A stretch of DNA of 29,113 nt, from positions 1 to 29,113 of the forward strand of contig CALFIY010000105.1 in the NCBI GenBank assembly GCA_937877595.1. Direction: 5' to 3'. Shown piece by piece: positions 22,386 through 29,113 of this stretch (positions are counted from its first letter, which is position 1; each line of letters begins with the position of its first letter). A program made the position numbers and the translations under genes. Origin of the DNA: an uncultured Prevotella sp. (lineage in GTDB: Bacteria; Bacteroidota; Bacteroidia; Bacteroidales; Bacteroidaceae). Below the pieces are notes generated by a model. The model made no database searches. It was not told the origin of the DNA and saw nothing but the letters and a program-made list of their open reading frames with translations.

Positions 22386-23536
22386 AGTGGTTTCTTGTAG
22401 CAGCGGCGGCGCTTGTGTTGCTCATGGTCCAGATATTGCCACTGGCTCTGCACCTTGTCGTTGGTTTCCATCTCAACGTGGGTCTCGCCCCACTTGAAGC
22501 CGTATTTCTGATACCATGGGATGAGGTCGTAGAAGAGCAGCGAGTTGGCGCCTTTCTTTCTGTATTCGGGCAGCACTCCGATGAGGAGCAGGTCGACGAC
22601 GTCGGTCTTGCGCATCTTCAATGCGCGCAGCACGTGCCACCATCCGAAGGGCCACAGACGTCCGTTGCGGCATTTCTGCAGTGCACGGGTGAGCGAGGGA
22701 ATGGTGATGCCCACTCCCACAACGTCATGGCCGGGAGTGTTCCAGTCTTCTACGATGCAAAGCAGGTTCATATCGAGCACGGGATAGTACATCTTGACAT
22801 ACTCGTCAATCTGATGGTCGGACATTTCGGAGTATCCGTAGAGGTGGCCGAAGGTACGGTTGACGACATCGAACACCTTGCGTCCGTATTGGTCTTTGCC
22901 GAAAATCTGGCTGCGCTTTATCTTGACGGTATGCAGGTTGTAGCGTTTCTGTACCATCTCGGCAATCTTGAGAAACTTCTCAGGCATTCCCTCCTTTGGC
23001 ACGTAGAGTTTGTATTCCACGTAGTCGTTGTCTTTTTCCCATCCTCCCATCTGTTCCATATGCTGCGGATAGTATGGATGGTTGTAACCTGTCGCCATTG
23101 TGCCGAGTTGGTCGAAACCGCGCGTGAGCATTCCCTCGGGGTCCATGTCGGTGAAGCCAAGCGGCCCCACTATTTCCGTCATGCCGCGCTCGCGTCCCCA
23201 CATGGCAACGGTGTCGAGCAGCGCGCGGCTGACGTCTGGGTTGTCCTCAAAGTCGAGCCAGCCGAAGCGTACGCTCTGGCGCTGCCACTGCTCGTTGGCG
23301 CGGCGATTGATGATAGCGGCTACGCGACCCACGGCCTTGCCGTCGCGAAAGGCCACAAAGTAGTCTGCCTCGCAAAACTCAAAGGCGGCGTTCTTGTCCT
23401 TGCTGAAGGTGCGCACCTCGTCGCGGTATAGGTTTGGTGCGTCAAATTTGTTTCCGCGATACAGGTCGTAGTGCACCTGTATGAAAGTGTCGAGGTCGCG
23501 GCGTGTCGTCACCTTGCGTATTTCTATTGAAGCCAT
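22382..23536 (-). CDS. GNAT-like acetyltransferase family protein (YghO-like)
   Basis: The ATG at 23536 (MASIEIRKVTTRRDLDTFIQ) is chosen: it lies 30 nt after the -7 box, whereas the longer frame from 23686 covers promoter and repeat DNA. The protein has 384 residues. MTEIVGPLGFTDMDPEGMLT and the C-terminal DLLLIGVLPEYRKKGANSLL (acetyl-CoA-binding, R/Q-x-x-G-like RKKGA) point to a tandem GNAT fold as in E. coli YghO and its Bacteroidota homologues. Substrate unknown; no lipid or amino acid role can be assigned from sequence. It is coupled to parE by a 4-nt overlap. Confidence 0.82.
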   Translation of the reverse strand: MASIEIRKVTTRRDLDTFIQVHYDLYRGNKFDAPNLYRDEVRTFSKDKNAAFEFCEADYFVAFRDGKAVGRVAAIINRRANEQWQRQSVRFGWLDFEDNPDVSRALLDTVAMWGRERGMTEIVGPLGFTDMDPEGMLTRGFDQLGTMATGYNHPYYPQHMEQMGGWEKDNDYVEYKLYVPKEGMPEKFLKIAEMVQKRYNLHTVKIKRSQIFGKDQYGRKVFDVVNRTFGHLYGYSEMSDHQIDEYVKMYYPVLDMNLLCIVEDWNTPGHDVVGVGITIPSLTRALQKCRNGRLWPFGWWHVLRALKMRKTDVVDLLLIGVLPEYRKKGANSLLFYDLIPWYQKYGFKWGETHVEMETNDKVQSQWQYLDHEQHKRRRCYKKPL

Positions 23537-23565
23537 CTTTTTCTTCTTCGCTGTATTTATCTCAG

Positions 23566-23573
23566 CAAAGGTA
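23566..23573 (-). promoter_or_regulatory. -7 promoter box of the acetyltransferase-parE operon
   Basis: Minus-strand TACCTTTG is a full -7 consensus match, 30 nt upstream of the ATG at 23536. The -33 element is not obvious. Confidence 0.6.
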
Positions 23574-23639
23574 CGCATTTCCAGTGAAACGCTTGTGACG
23601 TAGAAACTTAAAAAAATAAAAAACACTCTTTTGCTTTTT

Positions 23640-23790
23640 TCCGCCCCGTGCAACAGCGTTTCCGACGGAAATAACTGCTTTGGCAAAAATTCTTGCTGTT
23701 TTTAAAAAAATTACAACAGCTGTGGCAAAAATTTTAGCTGTTTTTAAAAAAATTACAACAGCTGTAGTTTTTGCCACAGCTGTTGTAATG
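23640..23790 (-). repeat. Intergenic repeat, copy B (two 42-nt units plus hairpin)
   Basis: Two tandem 42-nt units, 23681-23722 and 23723-23764, differ at only three or so positions. A partial inverted unit follows: 23752-23765 pairs perfectly over 14 bp with 23776-23789 (10-nt loop), and 23710-23731 is the exact reverse complement of 23768-23789. Read on the minus strand, the lower unit and the sequence after it align with copy A at 4563-4620. Located between pnuT and the next gene on the same strand, like copy A. Confidence 0.88.
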
Positions 23791-23838
23791 AAAACGGCAA
23801 GCGTACAGACGTCTTGCGCCCGCTCTTTCAGGATGGTC

Positions 23839-24417
23839 TCACGAGCGTGCCGCCTTGTGCCATTTGCGCCATCCGAGGATGGCAATCACTACATAGAGAG
23901 CATAGAGTGAGGCCTTGAACGGAATGTCTTTGTAGAAGTAGAGGGCACTGCTCACCACGTCGACGGCAATCCAGATGGCCCACTGCTCTACATATTTGTG
24001 GGCGAGAGCCCATATTCCGAGGATGCTGAGCGCTGTGGTGAAACTGTCGGCAAGCGGCACGGTGCTGTTGGTGAACGTGACGAGGAGCCAGTAGATGGTT
24101 GCCCACACCGCTGCGGTCAGCGCGAGCCACGGTGCTATCAGTCGTGGCGGAAAATGGGTGATGGGCTGTGGCTGGCGCCCGCTGCCGCCACGCATCCAGC
24201 GCCAGTAGCCATAGACGGTCATTGACAGATAGTAGAACTCCATGCCGCAGTCGGCATAGAGGCCCTTCTGATAGTAGAGCACAATGCCCAGCGACTGCAT
24301 GAGAAAGCCTACGGCCCACATCCATACACTGGCGCGGTATTCCAGCAGAATGTATGCCAGACCAAGCACAGTGGTCAGGATGTCAAGCCAGTGGGATGAA
24401 AGGAATTCGTAAGCCAT
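23839..24417 (-). CDS. pnuT: PnuC-family transporter, probably thiamine permease PnuT
   Basis: The 192-residue protein has about seven membrane segments and the PnuC-family aromatic pattern, including VYGYWRWMRGG (68-78) and the C-terminal half EQWAIWIAVDVVSSALYFYKDI. PnuC proteins carry nicotinamide riboside; members placed after a TPP riboswitch with a TonB-dependent receptor in Bacteroidota are assigned to thiamine (PnuT), which then is trapped by pyrophosphorylation. Here it follows the receptor gene by 46 nt under a TPP riboswitch, so thiamine is the best prediction. The usual third gene, a thiamine pyrophosphokinase, is not next to it. Confidence 0.92.
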   Translation of the reverse strand: MAYEFLSSHWLDILTTVLGLAYILLEYRASVWMWAVGFLMQSLGIVLYYQKGLYADCGMEFYYLSMTVYGYWRWMRGGSGRQPQPITHFPPRLIAPWLALTAAVWATIYWLLVTFTNSTVPLADSFTTALSILGIWALAHKYVEQWAIWIAVDVVSSALYFYKDIPFKASLYALYVVIAILGWRKWHKAARS

Positions 24418-24463
24418 AATTTAGATTTTTTTTTTTACGACAGCCCCTTTCCTGTCAACTCAG

Positions 24464-26839
24464 TCAAAATCGCAGTGTCACGCTTCCCATCATGGTGAAG
24501 CCGGCAGAGGGGATGAAGCCTATCTGATAGTAGCGGTTGTCGTTGGGGTGGCCGCCGCTGGCGTAGATGGCAGAGTAGACCCATCCGCTGGCAGCGTAGT
24601 GGCGGTTGAACACGTTGTTCATGTTGAGGGCGAAGATGGCTTCCTTGATGCCCAGGCGGCGCAGCGGCGTGGTGTAACTCACGTTGAAGTTTGACACGCT
24701 GTAGGCTGGCAGTGAGCGCTCCTCACATTCGGTGTTGTCGAGATACTGGCGGTCGACGTAGGCGGTATGCCATGTGGCCTGCCATCCGCGATGGTGGAGA
24801 CTGACAAAAGTATTGCTCAGCAGCGAGGGAGAGAAGGCCAGCGTCGAGCGGTCGTAGTGGATGGTCTGCGAACCGTTGTCCCAGTCTTCCACCACTTCGT
24901 CGAAGTCGTGAATGCTGTTGCGGCTGACAGCCATATTGTGGTCTACCGACAGCCACGGCGTTATTTCCAGTCCTGCCTGCAGTTCCAGTCCGAGGCGATA
25001 GGAGTCGTCGATATTTGTAGTGAGGTTTTCGCCGATGTCGCTGACCTGTCCGGTCTGAACAAACTGGTCTGTATATTTCATGTAGTAGACGTTGGCTCCG
25101 AAGCGCAGGCTGTTGGAGTTGTAGGTATAGCCTATCTCGTAGTCGGTAAGTTTCTCCGGACGCGGGGCAGGGTAGGAGCCGTTGTCGGTGAAGTTGTTGC
25201 GCTCAGGCTCGCGGTGGCTGATGGCGACAGAAGCATATGCAAGATGATTGCCCTGATGCCAACTCAATCCTGCCTTAGGGTTGAAGAAGTTGTACTGCTT
25301 GTCGATGTCGAGTTGCTGGTTATAATAGCCCGAGCCGTCGTCGTAGAACTTGTCGTTTATGCCGTCTGTGCGATAGCCGACAGAGCGCATCTGAATGTCA
25401 CCGAAGACATCCCACTGGTCGTTGATGTGATAGGCGGCCTTGACAAAGTAACTATAGTCGTCTTTTTCGGCGTCAGAGTCGTAGTATTGGTAGTCGCCGA
25501 GCGAGAGGTATTTGGCAAGAACCCATGGATTGTCGGTATAGGTGACGTAGCCGAAGTGGTTGCCGCGGAACTGCTGTGCAGAAAGTCCAAGCACCACGTC
25601 CCACTGCTCGTCGCGGTAGTTGGCATTCCAAACTGCACCGCAGGTGTTCTGCGACAGACCTTTCTTGCGTATGAAATCAGCGCGCTTGATGTTCGAGCCG
25701 TCACCTGACGTTGCCGTCATGCCAAATTTCGACAGTTTGTTGCTGGGGCGGAGTTCGCGATAGTAGCCGTAGCCGTATGTATAGTGCAGCGAGGCGGTAG
25801 TACTCCAGTGTTCGTCGATGTCCCAGGCCGCCGACAGAATGTTATGGCTCTGCCAGAAATTGTCGGTGGTCTTGTCCCAGAGCGAGCCGTCTACCATGGT
25901 GTATCGCTCGGTCATGTAGTTGCCGTCGAGGTCTTGCAGGAAATTGCCGTTGGCGTCGTACTTCAGGCGTTCGTACAGCGTATTGTAGCGACCGAGGCCT
26001 TTCTGATAGAGGTCGCGGTAGGTGCGGATGCCAGTCGACGCGCCGTATGTGCCGTCCATCAGACTGAGGTCGTTGTCGCCTGCCGTAATGCCGTTCCATG
26101 CCTGTCCGGTCTTCTCGAAGTTGCCGATGTTCTTATAGCGTATCTGGAAATTGTCGCCCATCCATGTCAGACCGCCGTAGTATGAGCCGCTGCGTCCGCT
26201 GGTGCCGTGGATATATCCGTCGGTGCGCGTCTCGTGATACGCTCCGTCGAAGATGAGATGATTGAAAAGCAGTCCTGTTGAGAATTTCAGGCCGGCGTTC
26301 ATCGTGTTGTACGAACCGTAGGCCGCCGAAACCTCAAGGCTGCGCGTGGTGAGCGGTGTGGCGGATGCCAGGGCTACCGTGCCGCCGAAGGCGCCGTCGC
26401 CATTGGTCGACGTTCCCACTCCGCGCTGTATCTGCACGCTTCCCAGCAGTGATGCGTACGAATTCATGTTAGCCCAGAAGACGCACTGGTCTTCCGGAGA
26501 GTTTAGGGGCACTCCGTCGAGCGTCACGTTGATGCGCGAATCGCCTGCACCGCGGATGCGCATGTACGTCGTACCGGTGCCAAGACCGTTTTCGCCCCAG
26601 GCCATAACGCCGGGAGTGCGGGCAAAGAGGAACGGAAGTTCGCGCCCTGTGTTGGAGAAGGCGTTGAGTTCCTGTTTGCGGATGTTGCTCACGGCGTAGG
26701 GCGCATTCTTCTGAGCCCTCACGCCCTTTACCACAACTTCCTGAAGGCGCTCCACGCGGCTGGAGTCGTAGACCACGGCATCTTGTGCCACGGCAGATGC
26801 TGCACTCATCAGTGCAACGGAAAACAAAAGTTTCTTCAT
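24464..26839 (-). CDS. TonB-dependent outer-membrane receptor, probably for thiamine
   Basis: I choose the ATG at 26839 (MKKLLFSVALMSAASAVAQ), giving a signal peptide and 791 residues; the in-frame ATG at 26878 lies inside the riboswitch. The N-terminal plug (about 30-150) has LQEVVVKGVRAQ (TonB-box region), LFARTPGVMAWGENGLGTG, YMRIRGAGDSRINVTLDGVP and QIQRGVGTSTNGDGAFGG. The rest is a beta-barrel with many aromatic strand ends, closing with MMGSVTLRF (terminal Phe). It lacks the carboxypeptidase-like N-terminal domain of SusC proteins. The TPP riboswitch in front and pnuT behind indicate import of thiamine or its phosphates across the outer membrane. Confidence 0.95.
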   Translation of the reverse strand: MKKLLFSVALMSAASAVAQDAVVYDSSRVERLQEVVVKGVRAQKNAPYAVSNIRKQELNAFSNTGRELPFLFARTPGVMAWGENGLGTGTTYMRIRGAGDSRINVTLDGVPLNSPEDQCVFWANMNSYASLLGSVQIQRGVGTSTNGDGAFGGTVALASATPLTTRSLEVSAAYGSYNTMNAGLKFSTGLLFNHLIFDGAYHETRTDGYIHGTSGRSGSYYGGLTWMGDNFQIRYKNIGNFEKTGQAWNGITAGDNDLSLMDGTYGASTGIRTYRDLYQKGLGRYNTLYERLKYDANGNFLQDLDGNYMTERYTMVDGSLWDKTTDNFWQSHNILSAAWDIDEHWSTTASLHYTYGYGYYRELRPSNKLSKFGMTATSGDGSNIKRADFIRKKGLSQNTCGAVWNANYRDEQWDVVLGLSAQQFRGNHFGYVTYTDNPWVLAKYLSLGDYQYYDSDAEKDDYSYFVKAAYHINDQWDVFGDIQMRSVGYRTDGINDKFYDDGSGYYNQQLDIDKQYNFFNPKAGLSWHQGNHLAYASVAISHREPERNNFTDNGSYPAPRPEKLTDYEIGYTYNSNSLRFGANVYYMKYTDQFVQTGQVSDIGENLTTNIDDSYRLGLELQAGLEITPWLSVDHNMAVSRNSIHDFDEVVEDWDNGSQTIHYDRSTLAFSPSLLSNTFVSLHHRGWQATWHTAYVDRQYLDNTECEERSLPAYSVSNFNVSYTTPLRRLGIKEAIFALNMNNVFNRHYAASGWVYSAIYASGGHPNDNRYYQIGFIPSAGFTMMGSVTLRF

Positions 26840-26876
26840 TGTCTGGATATGTATGTTACGCGTTGTTTGAACATTC

Positions 26877-26953
26877 ATCCCTACGTCGGCATTGTCCGCA
26901 TCAGGTTAAGGAGGGTATTATCTCAGCCGCCAAAACAGGACGGCACCCCTTAA
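26877..26953 (-). ncRNA. TPP riboswitch (THI element)
   Basis: The minus strand carries the conserved pieces in order: AAGGGGTGCC, GGCTGAGATAATACCC, AACCTGATGCGGACAATGCC and GACGTAGGGAT. These are the P2/P3 and P4/P5 consensus regions of the thiamine pyrophosphate aptamer. It sits between a good promoter and the receptor start codon, 37 nt upstream of that ATG. No U-tract terminator is seen between aptamer and gene, so control at translation initiation is more likely. Confidence 0.97.
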
Positions 26954-26963
26954 TATTCGGCTG

Positions 26964-26995
26964 CAAAGGTAAGAAGAAGAGTGTAAACGCCAAAA
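26964..26995 (-). promoter_or_regulatory. Promoter of the thiamine uptake operon
   Basis: Minus strand: TTTTG (26995-26991), 19-nt spacer, TACCTTTG (26971-26964), a full Bacteroidota promoter match, just upstream of the riboswitch. Confidence 0.85.
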
Positions 26996-27011
26996 GAAAA
27001 ACCAGCCTTTT

Positions 27012-27090
27012 TTCTTCAGAAAGAAACTTTACTGTTGCTTTGTTTCCTTTCAAAGAAATTTTTTATCCTGTTTTGTTTCTTTTTGAAGAA
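27012..27090. repeat. Inverted repeat between divergent promoters
   Basis: TTCTTCAGAAAGAAAC (27012-27027) and GTTTCTTTTTGAAGAA (27075-27090) are reverse complements at 15 of 16 positions, with a 47-nt spacer. It lies upstream of both divergent promoters and in no gene. Could be a regulator-binding site or chance in A/T-rich DNA. Confidence 0.5.
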
Positions 27091-27123
27091 GTTTTGGAAT
27101 AAAAGTAAAAAAACGTTTTTTAT

Positions 27124-27154
27124 TTTGTATTCCGCTCGCTTAATCGTACCTTTG
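27124..27154 (+). promoter_or_regulatory. Promoter of the dehydrogenase gene
   Basis: TTTG (27124-27127), 19 nt, TACCTTTG (27147-27154), a full match. Including the spacer, 34 of 39 positions match the prmC promoter region on the minus strand at 17609-17647. Confidence 0.85.
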
Positions 27155-27189
27155 CCTTACAAACAAAGGGAAATAAAGGAAACATATTT

Positions 27190-28434
27190 ATGTCAAGAGT
27201 TCTAATGATCGGAGCAGGCGGTGTGGCTACCGTAGCGGCTCACAAGATGGCGCAGAATGCCGGTGTGTTTACAGAATTGATGATTGCCTCGCGCCGGCGC
27301 GAGAAGTGCGACGACATAGTAAGCGCACTGAAGCAGCGGTATCACAAGTTGCCGAAATTGCAGACGGCACAGGTGGATGCCGACAGCATTGAGCAGTTGA
27401 CGGCACTGTTTGACAGTTACAAGCCGGAACTTGTCGTAAACCTTGCGCTGCCATATCAGGATCTTACAATCATGGAAGCCTGTCTGGCCAGCGGTTGCCA
27501 CTATCTTGACACGGCCAACTATGAACCTAAGGACGAGGCCCATTTTGAATACTCATGGCAGTGGGCCTATCGCGAGCGCTTCGAGAAGGTCGGACTGACT
27601 GCTATCCTCGGCTGCGGCTTCGACCCGGGTGTGAGCGGCATTTATACCGCCTATGCAGCAAAGCACCATTTCGACGAGATGACGCAACTTGATATCATCG
27701 ACTGCAATGCCGGAAACCACCACAAGGCTTTTGCCACCAATTTCAATCCTGAGATAAACATACGCGAGATTACGCAGAAGGGGCTGTACTATGAGGATGG
27801 CAAATGGCTTGAGACGGAACCGCTCAGCGTTCACCAGCCAATCGACTACCCGAATATCGGTCCGCGCGAAAGTTATCTGATGCACCACGAAGAGTTGGAG
27901 TCGCTCGTACTCAACTTCCCGTCGATACGGAAAGCCCGTTTCTGGATGACATTTGGCCAGCAGTATCTCACATATCTCGATGTGATACAGAATATAGGCA
28001 TGAGCCGTATCGACGAAGTCGTTTACGAGGCCCCGAAAGCCGACGGCACCGGCGTGGAACGTGTTAAGATAGTTCCATTGCAGTTCCTGAAGGCCGTCCT
28101 GCCCAATCCTCAGGATCTTGGAGAGAACTACGACGGCGAGACAAGCATTGGCTGCCGCATCAAGGGCGTAAAGGACGGAAAGCAGCGCTCATACTATGTC
28201 TACAACAACTGCTCTCACCAGGCTGCCTACAAGGAAACAGGAATGCAGGGCGTGAGTTACACCACCGGCGTGCCTGCAATGATCGGCGCAATGATGCTGC
28301 TGAAGGGACTCTGGCGCAAACCAGGTGTGTGGAATGTCGAGCAGTTCGACCCAGACCCCTTCATGGAGCAGTTGAATGTGCAGGGACTGCCATGGCATGA
28401 GCAGTTCGACGGCGAATTCCCCGACGAATTGTAG
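27190..28434 (+). CDS. Saccharopine dehydrogenase family protein, probable carboxynorspermidine synthase
   Basis: The 414-residue protein opens with a Rossmann fold (VLMIGAGGVATVAAHKMAQN) followed by ELVVNLALPYQDLTIMEACL, CHYLDTANYEP and ILGCGFDPGVSGIYTAYAAKH, all typical of the saccharopine/carboxynorspermidine dehydrogenase family. In gut Bacteroidota the close members act as carboxy(nor)spermidine dehydrogenases, condensing aspartate semialdehyde with a diamine using NADPH in polyamine synthesis; lysine-pathway activity is less likely in bacteria. No decarboxylase partner gene is in the window, so the exact substrate is inferred. Own promoter with a 36-nt leader and an intrinsic terminator at 28465-28489. 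Confidence 0.9.
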   Translation: MSRVLMIGAGGVATVAAHKMAQNAGVFTELMIASRRREKCDDIVSALKQRYHKLPKLQTAQVDADSIEQLTALFDSYKPELVVNLALPYQDLTIMEACLASGCHYLDTANYEPKDEAHFEYSWQWAYRERFEKVGLTAILGCGFDPGVSGIYTAYAAKHHFDEMTQLDIIDCNAGNHHKAFATNFNPEINIREITQKGLYYEDGKWLETEPLSVHQPIDYPNIGPRESYLMHHEELESLVLNFPSIRKARFWMTFGQQYLTYLDVIQNIGMSRIDEVVYEAPKADGTGVERVKIVPLQFLKAVLPNPQDLGENYDGETSIGCRIKGVKDGKQRSYYVYNNCSHQAAYKETGMQGVSYTTGVPAMIGAMMLLKGLWRKPGVWNVEQFDPDPFMEQLNVQGLPWHEQFDGEFPDEL

Positions 28435-28464
28435 CAGAAGCCTTTTGGCGGTAGCGTTTTGAGC

Positions 28465-28489
28465 AAGGCTGTGATTCACAGCCTTTTTT
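28465..28489 (+). terminator. Intrinsic terminator of the dehydrogenase gene
   Basis: AAGGCTGTG (28465-28473), 3-nt loop, CACAGCCTT (28477-28485), followed by TTTT. It starts 31 nt after the stop codon. Confidence 0.92.
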
Positions 28490-28833
28490 GTTGACCCTGT
28501 CGCGCGCGCGTATATATATTAATAATGTGGAGCACGAAATCCAGAACCCTGGACTCGTGCCCCACAATGTTTTTGCAATGCTCAGAGGCTTACTCTTCGA
28601 CCGCTGTCTGCGCGGCGGCCAGACGGGAACTGATTATCAGTACATTACAGAGAATCTGAGAAACATTATGAGCATGAACTGCACATTCTGCAAATTGGCG
28701 TGTTTCCTTTTGGGTTTTAGCAAAATAACTCTGATTGGTTATGTGGACCGAATGATCTTTTTTGACACCCAGAGCCATCGGGGAAGTCTGGCTCTAAGGG
28801 CATTGTATCCTGACGAATGGAGCCAATTCAGGT
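28490..28833. other. Non-coding or decayed region with alternating CG/TA tract and hairpin
   Basis: No credible gene on either strand in about 344 nt. It contains (CG)5(TA)4 at 28501-28518 and then an imperfect hairpin at 28527-28565 (GTGG, GCACGA, TCCAG pairing with CTGGA, TCGTGC, CCAC; 4-nt loop). A further small inverted repeat, AGAGCCA and TGGCTCT, lies near 28771-28795. The plus-strand open frame across it starts inside the terminator and resembles no family I know. Confidence 0.6.
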
Positions 28834-29113
28834 TCAGGCATACGAATGCATGCCGCCCAGGAAATAGTTCACGCCGAAATATGTCATCAGAATGCTGAGG
28901 AAGGCCAGCAGCAGGTAGAGGTGATACCACAATGGCTTGCGGAGCCACGCGAATGTCTGGCGGTGGAGTGGTATGGCGTAGACCATCAGTGTGATTAGCG
29001 CCCACACCTCCTTCGGGTCCCATCCCCAGTATCGTCCCCACGACTGGTTGGCCCATATGGCTCCGATGAAGATGCCTGCGGCCAGACAGAAGACGGCGGG
29101 AAAGAGCAGCACC
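28834..29113 (-). CDS. ccsA: CcsA/ResC-type cytochrome c biogenesis protein, C-terminal part (leaves window)
   Basis: The frame is open to the window edge, so the N-terminal part is missing; the visible 92 residues are the end. They hold WANQSWGRYWGWDPKEVWAL, the tryptophan-rich haem-binding WWD-type signature of the CcsA/CcmC/ResC family, then two membrane segments (WALITLMVYAIPLH and LYLLLAFLSILMTYFGVNYF) ending GGMHSYA. These proteins move haem across the inner membrane and attach it to c-type cytochromes. In many Bacteroidota this domain is fused to a ResB part; which form is present cannot be seen here. Confidence 0.92.
   Translation of the reverse strand, partial: VLLFPAVFCLAAGIFIGAIWANQSWGRYWGWDPKEVWALITLMVYAIPLHRQTFAWLRKPLWYHLYLLLAFLSILMTYFGVNYFLGGMHSYA

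Larger units (their letters stand above)
23537..23838. other. Intergenic region with promoter and 42-nt repeats
   Basis: The 302 nt between pnuT and the acetyltransferase-like gene contain the hairpin-rich repeat (23640-23790) and a -7 box at 23573-23566. Open frames on both strands (MAKILAVFKKITTAV-type heptads) come from the 21-nt periodicity, not from a gene. Confidence 0.75.

Noticed and set aside
23562..23910. Open frames on both strands with TTAVAKILAVFKK-type repeats
   Set aside because: They arise from the 42-nt repeat, have no start signal and overlap promoter and pnuT sequence.
28488..28898. Plus-strand 136-residue open frame after the dehydrogenase gene
   Set aside because: It begins with a TTG inside a terminator, crosses a CG/TA tract and hairpin, and ends antisense to ccsA; no family recognised.
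1..29113. CRISPR array, tRNA, rRNA or insertion sequence
   Set aside because: No spaced palindromic repeats of 24-37 nt, no cloverleaf with TTCGA-type arm, and no transposase motif were seen. The tandem heptads have no spacers and are not CRISPR repeats.

Overview
The window looks like a piece of a chromosome from the phylum Bacteroidota, most likely Prevotellaceae. The reasons are the promoters of the TTTG-N19-TAnnTTTG type seen before many genes, a pyrophosphate-dependent phosphofructokinase, a DUF3127 protein, a thiamine uptake pair (TonB-dependent receptor plus PnuC-type permease) under a TPP riboswitch, and a large secreted protein with a short C-terminal sorting tail. No rRNA, tRNA, CRISPR array, phage or intact insertion sequence was found. 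Most genes are core metabolism, replication or envelope genes in short operons, often with 4-nt ATGA stop/start overlaps.

Layout. 1-1764 (minus): a small conserved protein, a PlsC-like acyltransferase and the start of a secreted golvesin/xanthan-lyase-CBD-domain protein that leaves the window. 1981-4505 (plus): PPi-phosphofructokinase translationally coupled to a membrane-anchored GH25 lysozyme-like protein. 4767-8471 (plus): a 1234-residue modular surface protein with its own promoter. 8646-11194/12451: a DUF3127 OB-fold-type protein (minus) divergent from dnaN, an ExoX/DnaQ-type exonuclease and coaBC (plus). 12438-17604 (minus): prmC-recX-comF, then pyrE-SRPBCC-argH-lipoprotein. 17755-18711 (plus): ribD. 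18692-23536 (minus): acetyltransferase-like gene, parE and a ctpA-type protease. 23839-26953 (minus): TPP riboswitch, thiamine receptor and pnuT. 27190-28434 (plus): carboxynorspermidine/saccharopine dehydrogenase. 28834-29113 (minus): the end of a CcsA-type cytochrome c assembly protein.

The unusual content lies between and inside these ordinary genes. (1) A 7-nt repeat family (TGTCAAC on the coding strand) occurs in tandem blocks inside coaBC (twice) and prmC, where it encodes extra CQLSTVN-type residues, and just upstream of ctpA; a related degenerate heptad block fills the gap at 1441-1494. (2) A second repeat family with a 21/42-nt period occurs in two intergenic regions (about 4517-4620 and 23640-23790), in the same orientation relative to the flanking genes, and forms strong hairpins. 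(3) A promoter module is duplicated in the prmC-ribD gap and is nearly identical over 39 nt to the promoter of the dehydrogenase 9.5 kb away; its position makes the prmC mRNA probably leaderless. (4) RibD seems to have lost a segment of its reductase domain, and CoaBC carries Asp and Ser at two positions where the E. coli enzyme has Asn and Cys. These are the points most worth following up; I did not find a clearly new multi-gene system.
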